NCBI RefSeq assembly: GCF_002210225.1
Contig: NZ_MWUJ01000010.1
Location: 62,001-126,000, forward strand
Direction of reading: 5' to 3'
Source of the DNA: Geofilum rhodophaeum
Lineage (GTDB): Bacteria; Bacteroidota; Bacteroidia; Bacteroidales; Marinilabiliaceae
DNA length: 64,000 nt
This document shows, in pieces, positions 21,089 through 29,686 of the stretch. The position numbers and the translations under genes were made by a program. Within the stretch, counting starts at the first letter, position 1. Every line of letters starts with the position of its first letter. The notes beneath the pieces were generated by a model, which did not search any database, was not told the origin of the DNA, and saw only the letters and a list, made by a program, of their open reading frames with translations.

Positions 21089-21383
21089 GGTACTTTCTCG
21101 ACATGTTTTTTTGCCTTGCGCTGTCAAACAGTGTCTTGGTGGTGTTTGAAAAAATGAAAATGGGCCATTGAATTATTACTACCATCTGATGGTTTTGTGG
21201 TAGCCATAAGCTGAGGAGGAGTGTAAATTTATGTGAAATTACAACTCATTTATAAACCAACTAAACATCAGTTTTAAGTTATGAGAAGAATTAGGTGTAG
21301 GATCAAGATTCTGGCTTTACCGCCATAATTTAGCATCTCTTTTTGTAGATGATGAATAGAATTATTTGATATGAATTTAGCGA
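21089..21383 (+). other. SusC/SusD leader region
   Basis: About 295 bp between the terminator and the SusC start. It holds the dyad at 21179-21203, a weak -7-like TAAATTTA (21224-21231) and a 15-codon open frame (21281-21328, highly basic peptide). No riboswitch fold, RNA gene or longer coding sequence is seen. It should contain the promoter and long 5' leader of the SusC/SusD operon. Confidence 0.5.
21179..21203 (+). promoter_or_regulatory. Nested dyad upstream of SusC, candidate operator
   Basis: ACCATCTGATGGT (21181-21193) is a perfect 6-1-6 palindrome. It overlaps a wider pair CTACCA (21179-21184) and TGGTAG (21198-21203). Symmetric sites of this kind fit a dimeric activator, and the nearby HTCS is the obvious candidate; this link is inferred from position only. 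Confidence 0.4.
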
Positions 21384-24300
21384 ATGAAAAACATGAAGAA
21401 ATTAAATTGCCGTACAATATGGCACCCATCGTTCTTGTTGCGAATGTTTGCCATTGTTATATTGCTGCTTCCCGGTTTTGGCTGGACGTCTTCCGATGTT
21501 AAAGCAGCTCTACCTCAGACTGGCCAGCAGGTCAGCGGTTTGATTGTTGATGAAACAGGAGAGCCTATCCCTGGTGCCAATGTTGTGGTAAAGGGGACTA
21601 CCCGGGGCGTTATTACCGATTTTGACGGACGCTACGTGCTTCCTCTTGACAATACAACCGATCCGGTATTGGTGTATTCCTTTATTGGATTCGAAACTCA
21701 GGAAGTAGCGGTTGCAGGTCGCTCGGTTATTGATATTACACTGGTTTCAGAGGTTTCGGCACTGGAGGAAGTTGTAGTAGTGGGCTTTGGTGTTCAAAAG
21801 AAAGTAAATCTTACCGGTTCGGTGGGTACCGCGACGGCTGCCGATTTGGAGGAGCGTCCGGTAGCCAATGCCGTTCAGGCTTTGCAGGGAGTCATTCCAG
21901 GCCTAAATATCTCCAACAGTGGTATTGGGGGTGAATTGGATGCCCAAAAGTCCATCAATATTCGTGGTACCGGAACCATCGGCCAAGGATCTTCCGGATC
22001 CCCTCTGGTTTTGATTGATGGTATGGAAGGCGACATCAACGCCATTAATCCTCAGGATATCGAAAGCATTTCTGTTTTGAAGGATGCCGCGTCGTCTTCT
22101 ATTTATGGTTCCAGGGCGCCTTTTGGTGTTGTTTTGGTAACCACCAAATCGGGAAAGGCTGGAAAACCCACCATTAATTACAACAACAGCTTTCGCTTCA
22201 ATACTCCGGTAATGATGCCTGAGATGCAAAACTCCTGGGAATTTGTCAACTTTTATGATGATGCGGAGTTTAACGGGTCCAACTCTCACTTGTACAATGA
22301 ATCCTATAAGCAGCTGGTGAAGGATTATTTTGATGGGAAGCTTGATCCCACCGATGTGGCTTATCCCGGAAGTGGAGGTAAATGGAATTATGATTATACT
22401 TACGCCAATGTGGATTGGTTGAAAGAGTATTATAAAACCTGGTCGCCCTCTCAGGAGCATAACTTCAGCATGAGTGGAGGTAGCGAGGATTTAACCTACT
22501 ATTTGTCGACCAACTACATGACGCAGGATGGTTTCATGCGTTACGGTACAGAGCAATTTGACCGTTTTACCTTAACCGGTAAAGTTTCTGCCCGTTTGAG
22601 TGATTATGTGAAGGTGGATTACACGAGTCGTTTTGTTCGTACCGATTACAGTCGCCCTTCTAATATGAACGAGGGGTTCTACGATCACATTTTACGTAGA
22701 GCACGTCCCACCCGGGCCATTAAGGATCCCAATGGTTATTATATGTCGGACATTAACTATATCCAGACTATGGCTGAAGGGGGACGTCATAAAGACCAGA
22801 AGGATGCTATTAACCAGCAGGTTAGAGCCACTTTTACGCCTGTTGAAGATTGGAACATTATTGCTGAGATGAATGTCAAAAGCGGAAACGATTGGACGCA
22901 CTGGGATCAAAGAGTAGTGTATTCCCATTACGAGGATAATCCTGAAGCGACCTATAAAGCGCTTACCAGTCCCAATAACGACCAGGTTTATGAGGGATCG
23001 TATAAGTATACTTTTTTAAATCCCAATATTTACTCCAACATTACTCAGAGTATTGACGCCCATACTTTTGGCGGGACTTTTGGTTTTCAGGCCGAACAGT
23101 TTAAGAATCGTAGGGTGAATGCTCAGCGTACCGATATGATTACCACCGAATTGCCTATTTTGGATTTGACAACCAATATGGATAATATGAGTATTGGGGG
23201 TAATTATCAAGAATGGAGCACTGCGGGCTTCTTTGGACGTGTGAATTACGACTATGACTCTAAATACCTGTTAGAGCTGAACTTGCGTTACGACGGAACC
23301 TCACGCTATCGGGCCGATCAACGCTGGATATGGACCCCTTCTGCATCTTTGGGTTGGAATGTGGCTCAGGAAGATTTTTGGGGCGGTTTAGCCGATTGGT
23401 TACACACCTTTAAGTTGCGGGCTTCTTATGGCGTATTGGCCAACCAAAATACCACTGGATGGTATCCGACCTATCTGACCATGTCGACTGGTGCATCTGA
23501 TGGTTTGTGGTTGATTAATGGTGCCCGTCCCAATACGGCCAATGCTGTGGGCATTATTTCATCGGCCCTGACCTGGGAAAAGATCAATACCACTAATATT
23601 GGGGTTGATTTTGGTGCGATGAATAATCGTCTGACCGGTTCGTTCGATTATTTTGTGCGTCAGACCAAAGATATGATGGGACCTGGTGTAGAACTGCCTG
23701 CTATTTTGGGAACCGGTGTTCCTTATACCAACAATACCGACCTGGAGACTTTTGGATGGGAGTTTGATGTGCAATGGAGAGATCGCATTGGTGATTTTCG
23801 TTACGGCGCACGCCTGACTATGGCCGATTCTCAGACCCGAATCTTGCGCTACGGTAACCCCACTGGGGATTTGGGCCGTTATCGCGAAGGCGAATTGATT
23901 GGTGATATTTACGGTTATAAAACCATTGGTATTGCACGAACCGATGCGGAAATGGATGCTCATTTGGCCGGTTTGCCCAATGGTGGACAGAATGCACTGG
24001 GCAGCAACTGGGCGGCCGGTGACATTATGTATGCCGACCTAAACGGCGATGGCCGTGTGGATAATGGGAGCAACACCATGGAGGATATGGGCGACTTGAG
24101 GAAGCTGGGCAACAATACGCCACGTTATTTGACCGGTGTGCATTTGGATGCTTCGTGGAAAGGTTTTGATGTACAGATGTTTTGGCAGGGTGTATTAAAA
24201 CGTGACTTCGACCCCGGCGAAGGCAGTATGGTTTTTTGGGGCGCTACCGGAAGTGGTCAGTGGTGGTCAACAGCTATGAAGGAGCATCTGGACTATTTTA

Positions 24301-24635
24301 GAGCCGATGAGAACCATGCTTTGGGGCAAAACCTGGATGCTTACTACCCACGTCCACTCTTCAACAATAAAAACCATAAAACGCAGGACAGGTATCTGCA
24401 GAATGCTTCATATATGCGTTTGAAAAATCTGCAGATTGGCTATACTTTTCCCGAGGTACTGTCCAACCGTATAGCTTTGAAAAATTTCAGGGTTTATGTT
24501 TCTGGAGAAAACCTGCTTACTCTTACGGGTTTGAGCAAGACGATGGACCCGGAAACTGCCGGCATCGGTCGTCAGGGGGGAACGGTTTATCCTCTTTCGA
24601 AGACTTACAGTGTTGGTATGAGTGTTAATTTCTAA
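21384..24635 (+). CDS. SusC/RagA-type TonB-dependent transporter (PUL 1)
   Basis: 1083 residues. A long N-terminal signal region (about 1-42, core LLRMFAIVILLLPGFGW) precedes a CarbopepD-like domain (about 48-125, VSGLIVDETGEPIPGANVVV). The TonB box EEVVVVGFG follows, then a plug with ANAVQALQGVIPGLNISNSG and SISVLKDAASSSIYGSRAP, and a 22-strand barrel ending in SVGMSVNF with the terminal Phe. SusC imports oligosaccharides under SusD, powered by TonB. The SusD gene follows after 11 bp. It probably belongs to the regulon of the upstream HTCS. Confidence 0.96.
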   Translation: MKNMKKLNCRTIWHPSFLLRMFAIVILLLPGFGWTSSDVKAALPQTGQQVSGLIVDETGEPIPGANVVVKGTTRGVITDFDGRYVLPLDNTTDPVLVYSFIGFETQEVAVAGRSVIDITLVSEVSALEEVVVVGFGVQKKVNLTGSVGTATAADLEERPVANAVQALQGVIPGLNISNSGIGGELDAQKSINIRGTGTIGQGSSGSPLVLIDGMEGDINAINPQDIESISVLKDAASSSIYGSRAPFGVVLVTTKSGKAGKPTINYNNSFRFNTPVMMPEMQNSWEFVNFYDDAEFNGSNSHLYNESYKQLVKDYFDGKLDPTDVAYPGSGGKWNYDYTYANVDWLKEYYKTWSPSQEHNFSMSGGSEDLTYYLSTNYMTQDGFMRYGTEQFDRFTLTGKVSARLSDYVKVDYTSRFVRTDYSRPSNMNEGFYDHILRRARPTRAIKDPNGYYMSDINYIQTMAEGGRHKDQKDAINQQVRATFTPVEDWNIIAEMNVKSGNDWTHWDQRVVYSHYEDNPEATYKALTSPNNDQVYEGSYKYTFLNPNIYSNITQSIDAHTFGGTFGFQAEQFKNRRVNAQRTDMITTELPILDLTTNMDNMSIGGNYQEWSTAGFFGRVNYDYDSKYLLELNLRYDGTSRYRADQRWIWTPSASLGWNVAQEDFWGGLADWLHTFKLRASYGVLANQNTTGWYPTYLTMSTGASDGLWLINGARPNTANAVGIISSALTWEKINTTNIGVDFGAMNNRLTGSFDYFVRQTKDMMGPGVELPAILGTGVPYTNNTDLETFGWEFDVQWRDRIGDFRYGARLTMADSQTRILRYGNPTGDLGRYREGELIGDIYGYKTIGIARTDAEMDAHLAGLPNGGQNALGSNWAAGDIMYADLNGDGRVDNGSNTMEDMGDLRKLGNNTPRYLTGVHLDASWKGFDVQMFWQGVLKRDFDPGEGSMVFWGATGSGQWWSTAMKEHLDYFRADENHALGQNLDAYYPRPLFNNKNHKTQDRYLQNASYMRLKNLQIGYTFPEVLSNRIALKNFRVYVSGENLLTLTGLSKTMDPETAGIGRQGGTVYPLSKTYSVGMSVNF

Positions 24636-24646
24636 AAGGAATAAAG

Positions 24647-26683
24647 ATGAGAAACAAGATATTAAAAAAAGCTGCAGGCTTTGCTATGGGTATGGGGGTG
24701 CTGTTTGTGTCGGGATGTAACGATTTCCTGGACGTGACACCGCCATCTCAGATTTCTCCTGAAAAGTATTTGTGGGATGAGGCGCATTTGGCTGCCTACA
24801 CCATTAAATACTATGCAGATTACAATAACTTCAACGAAAACAGTCACGATAAAGGCGGGCAGTTGCCCTCTCATTATGGCAGTGGCGGAGAGACTTTCTA
24901 TTTTAACGACCTGGCCACCGATAATGCCACAACCAGGGGGTCGAACAACCGTTATGTGCCCGGCCTTTGGAGAGTGGGTGCGACTGGCGGTCATTGGAAT
25001 TTTTCCAATATTTATGCACTCAATCAGTATCTGGAGACGGTTGTTCCCCGTTTTGAGGAGGGGCAAATCACCGGAAACAGTCAAAATGTTGCGCACTATG
25101 TGGGTGAAGGTTATTTTTTAAGGGCGCATGAGTATTTCTATCGCCTTAGAAAAGTCGGTGACTTTCCGATTATTACCAACACCAAGCCCGATAATCATGA
25201 GGTGCTGGTGGAAGCTTCTAAACGACAGCCGCGTAATGAGGTGGCTCGTTTTATTTTGGAGGATTTGGATAAGGCGATTGAGTTGCTTACCGACAATCCT
25301 GTTGGTGGGAAAACAAGAATCACTCGTAATACTGCTTTGCTTTTGAAGGCACGTGTTGCCTTGTTTGAAGGCACCTGGGAGAAGTATCATGCAGGTACTG
25401 CGTTGGTTCCTAACGGTCCGGGTTGGCCAGGCGCTTCAAAAGACTATAATAAGAACTACAGCTTCCCCAGTGGAAGTCTGGATGGTGAAATTGAGTTTTT
25501 CCTGAACGAAGCCATGGAGGCCGCTGCTGAAGTGGCTGATGCTGTGCAGTTGACTGAGAATAATCAGGTTATTCAAGAGGCTGCCGATCAGCCGGCGAAT
25601 GCTTACTACAACATGTTTGCAACAGCCAACCCATCGGCCTATCCTGAGGTGTTGATGTATCGTGAACACGATGTTGCATTGGGAAGAGCCCACAGTTACA
25701 ACCATTATTTGTATCATGGCGCACAAAAAGGGTATACCCGCCAAATGGAGCAGTCGTTTTTGATGCAGAATGGGCTTCCTGTTTATGCTGCAGCCAGTGG
25801 ATATGCCGGTGATGATTACATTCAGGACACGAAGGTTGATCGCGATTGGCGTTGGCGTTTGTTTATGAAAGCTCCCGGAGAGGTCAAGGCTTTTGAGAAC
25901 ATTGCCAATCCTGAGCGTTTTGAAACCGCTCCTGTGGTTTACAGTTCTGATGGTAAGTATTCTACCTCTACTGGTTATATGCTGGGTAAAGGTTATGCGC
26001 TTGACTACAATATGCAGATTTTGGGTCAGGACATTACTGCTCCCGTTATTTTCAGAGCGGCTGAGGCCTATTTGATTTATCTGGAGGCCAGTTATGAGCT
26101 TAAGGGTACTATTGATTCAAAGGCCGATGCCTACTGGCGGGCCATCCGTGAACGCGCAGGGATTAATCCCGATTACAGCGTTACTATTGCCGCAACGGAT
26201 ATGGCTCAGGAGGCTTTGGTCGACTGGGGTGCCTATTCTAAAGGTGAAATGGTAGATGCGACCTTGTTCAATATTCGTCGTGAGCGCCGTAATGAGTTTA
26301 TTGGCGAGGGCTTCCGTTACAGCGATCTGTTGCGCTGGCGCGCTATGGATCAGTTGAATGGCTTCCAGATTGAGGGAATGAAAATCTGGGGACCGGTTAA
26401 TGCTGAGTATGAAGCAGGTATTTTAATTGCTGATCAGGCGGATGAGAGTAAGAACACCGTTTCTTCTCCGTCCCTAAGTGATTATTTGCGTCCCTACCAG
26501 ATCGTTCAGTCCAACAACAACTTCTACAATGGATTGTTCTTTACCGAGGCGCATTACCTTGAGCCGATTGCCATACAGCACTTTCTTATCTCGTCAGAAG
26601 ATGGAGAAGATGTGAATACATCGCCCATTTATCAGAATCCGGGATGGCCTACAGTTGCCAACCAGGGGCCCATTGGGCATTAA
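24647..26683 (+). CDS. SusD/RagB-type surface glycan-binding lipoprotein (PUL 1)
   Basis: 678 residues, long for SusD. Lipobox FVSGC (Cys about 24) is followed by NDFLDVTPPSQISPEKYLWD, the classic mature start. TPR-like helices and the C-terminal family region FNIRRERRNEFIGEGFRYSDLLRW are present. SusD caps the paired SusC on the outer surface and delivers glycan. Paired with the SusC at 21384 (11-bp gap). Insertions around residues 250-400 explain the extra length. Confidence 0.96.
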   Translation: MRNKILKKAAGFAMGMGVLFVSGCNDFLDVTPPSQISPEKYLWDEAHLAAYTIKYYADYNNFNENSHDKGGQLPSHYGSGGETFYFNDLATDNATTRGSNNRYVPGLWRVGATGGHWNFSNIYALNQYLETVVPRFEEGQITGNSQNVAHYVGEGYFLRAHEYFYRLRKVGDFPIITNTKPDNHEVLVEASKRQPRNEVARFILEDLDKAIELLTDNPVGGKTRITRNTALLLKARVALFEGTWEKYHAGTALVPNGPGWPGASKDYNKNYSFPSGSLDGEIEFFLNEAMEAAAEVADAVQLTENNQVIQEAADQPANAYYNMFATANPSAYPEVLMYREHDVALGRAHSYNHYLYHGAQKGYTRQMEQSFLMQNGLPVYAAASGYAGDDYIQDTKVDRDWRWRLFMKAPGEVKAFENIANPERFETAPVVYSSDGKYSTSTGYMLGKGYALDYNMQILGQDITAPVIFRAAEAYLIYLEASYELKGTIDSKADAYWRAIRERAGINPDYSVTIAATDMAQEALVDWGAYSKGEMVDATLFNIRRERRNEFIGEGFRYSDLLRWRAMDQLNGFQIEGMKIWGPVNAEYEAGILIADQADESKNTVSSPSLSDYLRPYQIVQSNNNFYNGLFFTEAHYLEPIAIQHFLISSEDGEDVNTSPIYQNPGWPTVANQGPIGH

Positions 26684-26715
26684 TTTAAGGGCGTATTGGA
26701 GAGTTGATTATAAAG

Positions 26716-26750
26716 AAAGGGCCGGCGAAAGCGCCGGCCCTTTTGCGTTT
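26716..26750. terminator. Bidirectional terminator between SusD and the TPR gene
   Basis: AAAGGGCCGGC and GCCGGCCCTTT form a perfect 11-bp stem (26716-26726 with 26733-26743), with TTTTGCGTTTTTTTT following on the plus strand and an A-rich run before it. It serves the convergent genes on both sides. Confidence 0.92.
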
Positions 26751-26793
26751 TTTTTAGCGGGGATGATATTTTTGAACAAGCCCCGTTAGAAAG

Positions 26794-27645
26794 CTATTCC
26801 TCGTTGAGACGGCGACGGGCGTTTTCAAGCGCATTTTTTACTGTGGTGTTGTTGGGATTGGCCGCCAATGCTTTTTCGAGGTGGGGGATGGCTTTGCGGT
26901 ATTGTTGACTGATATCGGCCAGCTTTTTCCGTGTATTGGAATAATCCACCCGGGTAGGGTTTGCCAGGTTGTCGTAGCGCTTCTTTTCCCGGTCGTACTG
27001 CATATCGGTAATGCGGCTTAATAACAGGCCTACCTGTTCGTTGGCTCTGGGATTTTCTGGGTCAAGGGCCAGCAAGTCCTCGCCCGTTTTGATGGCTTCA
27101 TTGACCTTGCCCGACTGGGCCTGGGCCATCATTTTAATGAGCAAAATGTGGCTGTCGCCGGATTGGTTTTCCAGACTTTTGTCGGCATACATAATGGCAT
27201 CCTCAAAATTACGTCCATTGAAGCATACCGTGGCCAGTTTGCGATAGGCCTGTGGGGCTTCTTCGGGATTAATTTCAGGTATTCTCTCGAGCTGACTTTG
27301 GGCTTCCGCAAAGTTGTTGAGACCAATAAAGGCATCGGCCATGGCGTGATATAAATCGGCCGACTCGATCTTTTGTAGCACCATTTTGTTCAGAAATTCC
27401 AGCGCTCTTTCGTGTTTCTTAAGACGAATGTTGTTGATGCCGGCCCGATAAACACTTAAGGTGTCGAAAACGCCTTTTTCTTCGTAGGCCAGAACGGCTG
27501 CTTCAAAGAGCTGGGCAGCTGAGGTAAAATCGTCGATGCTTTGCGCCATTAAGGCGTCGCTTTTGAGTACATCCGGATCCTGACTTTGAGCTTTTCCCGG
27601 CTGAAGAAGAAAAGCCAGGGCTAAAATGAGTATGCTTTTTTTCAT
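26794..27645 (-). CDS. TPR-repeat periplasmic protein
   Basis: 283 residues with a signal peptide (MKKSILILALAFLLQPGKAQ) followed by about five tetratricopeptide helix pairs (for example ERALEFLNKMVLQKIESADL, then AYRKLATVCFNGRNFEDAIMYADKSL and AIKTGEDLLALDPENPRANEQV). TPR repeats mediate protein binding; no partner can be named. It is the last gene of a minus-strand run LamG / metallopeptidase / GH43 / TPR, but a long stem-loop lies between it and GH43, so it may be transcribed separately. Confidence 0.8.
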   Translation of the reverse strand: MKKSILILALAFLLQPGKAQSQDPDVLKSDALMAQSIDDFTSAAQLFEAAVLAYEEKGVFDTLSVYRAGINNIRLKKHERALEFLNKMVLQKIESADLYHAMADAFIGLNNFAEAQSQLERIPEINPEEAPQAYRKLATVCFNGRNFEDAIMYADKSLENQSGDSHILLIKMMAQAQSGKVNEAIKTGEDLLALDPENPRANEQVGLLLSRITDMQYDREKKRYDNLANPTRVDYSNTRKKLADISQQYRKAIPHLEKALAANPNNTTVKNALENARRRLNEE

Positions 27646-27672
27646 GATGCTGTATTTATGGATTTAACGCAA

Positions 27673-27713
27673 TTTGCCGCATGTTTTGGCAGCAGCCAAT
27701 AACATGCGGCAAA
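27673..27713 (-). terminator. Long near-perfect stem-loop after GH43
   Basis: TTTGCCGCATGTT plus TTGGC pairs with GCCAA plus AACATGCGGCAAA, 18 bp in all, with a single bulged T and an AGCA loop. It follows the GH43 stop on the minus strand. No T run comes after it in that direction, so it may stabilise the 3' end or lower readthrough into the TPR gene. Confidence 0.6.
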
Positions 27714-27736
27714 GTAAGTGCCAAAATTGTATTTTA

Positions 27737-29653
27737 TCAAATGGTAGGCTCAATTACCTTGATACGGCCTTCTTCGTCGAACTCCATTTTATCGATGGCC
27801 ACTTCGCGGTGAAAGCCTGCATCGCCACCCATTTTTATGCCATTAGGACGGCTGAATCGGTGGTAAACAATGAACCACTCGTCCTTGCCCGGAACCTGAA
27901 TAACCGAATTGTGTCCGGTGCCGTAGATGCCTTTTTCGGGGCGCTTGGACAGAATCAGGTTGTTTTCGGGAATTTCAATGGGACCGGTGGGGGAGGTAGA
28001 AGTGCCGTAGCGTACGCGATAATCTGCATCGCGGGTGTCGTTCTCAGACCACAGGAAATAATACAATCCGTTGCGGTAAAAGACTTCTACGCCCTCGCGA
28101 AAAGTGTTGTCCGAAGGGGTCAGCACCTTCATGGTTTTGGGCTTGATTTCGGTCATGTTTTTCTTGAGCTCGACCACGGCCAGGTAACCATTCCCCCAAT
28201 ACAAATAAGGCTTTTTGCTTTTGGGGTCGATGAAGATGTCCGGATCAATTTCCTGACCACGGTTGATGCCCTCAGGCTTGAAATTGATGAGCGGTTGGCC
28301 CGAATCGGTAAAGGGACCGGCAGGGTGGTCGGCCACGGCCACCCCAATTTTCTGGGCAGCTGTAAAGTAGTAGTAGTACTTGTACTTCTTACCTTTTTTC
28401 ACCTCAATGGCACAAGGCGCCCAGGCATTGCGGTCGGCCCAGGCCACATCCTTCTTCAGGTCGAGAATTACCGCTTCTTCGTCCCAGGTAACAAGGTCTT
28501 CCGACGAGAAGGTCTTGAAATAAGTGCCGCTCCAACCGTGGTAGCCGTCGCTGGTTGGATAGAGGTAGTACTTCTGATGTTGGTGGGAGTAAATGATTTC
28601 GGGGTCGGCAAAGTAGCCCTCCAACACCGGGTTATTTGGAATTCCCGGAAATTCAGCCGGCATTCCCCATTGGTCGGTCAACCGCATCAGTTCCTTACGT
28701 GTAATGGGGATAATGGAGCCGTGTCGGGGATGAAAATCCATAGAGATGCTTTCGTCAATGACCGAGAAGTTATGCAGGTCGGTACTCTCGGTAAACTGAT
28801 AGCGCCCGGCCATATACACATCGTACATCAGAATGTAGGTGTCGCTGTTGATTAGGCGAAAAACAGATGACCCTTCCACGGCCTCGGTGGTTTGTTGCTT
28901 GTAGTCGTCGTACTCGGTCCACTCGCCCGAGGTGAGCGACTTTGTGGTGGCCAGTTTGAGGCCGTTGCCATGTCCCTCGGTCTTGTAAAACATGTGGTAA
29001 AGGCCGTCCTTAAAAATGATGTCGCCATCGATACAGGAGCGTCCGGATTTAGGAAGAAACAGCGTTTGAGGTTCCCCCTCCAGGTCGGTAAAATCCTCGT
29101 TGGCGTAGGCGTAGTAAATAATGTCGGGCCCGTCGCCGTGCTTCATCGACCAGTAAACCATGTACTTCCCGGCTTCCTTGTCGAAGATGGTTTGCGGTGC
29201 CCAAACGCGCAGCAAATCCTCCTGATTGTGGTATTTCTCCTGAATGTTGATGACTGTGGAGCTCCAGTTTAGCAGGTCGGTCGATTTAAGCAGCACCATG
29301 GCACGGTTTGAGCTCCAGCCACGGGCCGAGACCATGTCGGTCAGCACCATATAAAAGGTCTCGCCGTCTTCACCCCTTAATAAATGCGGATCGCGCACGC
29401 CACCTGTTGAACTGATGACCTTTGAATCGATAACCGGCTGGTTGTTGTTTAGGCTGTGGTAATTGAAACCGTCGGCACTTATGGCATAACGAACAGCCTC
29501 TTCATCACCGGTGTTGCCGGTGAAATACGAAAAAAGATAGGCCACATAGTCCTTCTCCTTCACATTGTTGCTTTGTCCCTTTCCCTGCGGGGGGGCTACA
29601 AACAGCAGTACTGCTGTCAGTACTGCGGTAAACAATGACGTCCTTTTCTTCAT
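27737..29653 (-). CDS. GH43 protein with two five-bladed propeller domains
   Basis: 638 residues with a signal peptide (to about QGKGQS) and no T9SS domain or lipobox, so probably periplasmic. Two GH43-like domains lie in tandem. Domain 1 (about 35-320) has Asp in GGVRDPHLL, Asp in RSCIDGDIIF and Glu in AVEGSSVFR. Domain 2 (about 330-635) has Asp in GYFADPEII, Asp in EIDPDIFID and Glu in FREGVEVFYRNGLYYF. These match the general base, pKa modulator and general acid of the family, and both sites look intact. Known GH43 activities include alpha-L-arabinofuranosidase, beta-xylosidase and exo-beta-1,3-galactanase. The neighbours make an arabinose/galactose target most likely; the subfamily was not determined. 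It lies 33 bp after the metallopeptidase gene. Confidence 0.87.
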   Translation of the reverse strand: MKKRTSLFTAVLTAVLLFVAPPQGKGQSNNVKEKDYVAYLFSYFTGNTGDEEAVRYAISADGFNYHSLNNNQPVIDSKVISSTGGVRDPHLLRGEDGETFYMVLTDMVSARGWSSNRAMVLLKSTDLLNWSSTVINIQEKYHNQEDLLRVWAPQTIFDKEAGKYMVYWSMKHGDGPDIIYYAYANEDFTDLEGEPQTLFLPKSGRSCIDGDIIFKDGLYHMFYKTEGHGNGLKLATTKSLTSGEWTEYDDYKQQTTEAVEGSSVFRLINSDTYILMYDVYMAGRYQFTESTDLHNFSVIDESISMDFHPRHGSIIPITRKELMRLTDQWGMPAEFPGIPNNPVLEGYFADPEIIYSHQHQKYYLYPTSDGYHGWSGTYFKTFSSEDLVTWDEEAVILDLKKDVAWADRNAWAPCAIEVKKGKKYKYYYYFTAAQKIGVAVADHPAGPFTDSGQPLINFKPEGINRGQEIDPDIFIDPKSKKPYLYWGNGYLAVVELKKNMTEIKPKTMKVLTPSDNTFREGVEVFYRNGLYYFLWSENDTRDADYRVRYGTSTSPTGPIEIPENNLILSKRPEKGIYGTGHNSVIQVPGKDEWFIVYHRFSRPNGIKMGGDAGFHREVAIDKMEFDEEGRIKVIEPTI

Positions 29654-29686
29654 GCTTTTATGTTTAGTTGTGTTGATTGTTTAAAC

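Noticed and set aside
21089-21383. Riboswitch or small RNA before SusC
   Set aside because: No known fold or strong conserved-looking stem set beyond the dyad; only an operator is proposed.
27674-28855. 393-codon plus-strand frame opposite the GH43 gene
   Set aside because: It lies entirely antisense to a convincing two-domain GH43 and has no recognisable domain; it also begins within the hairpin at 27673.
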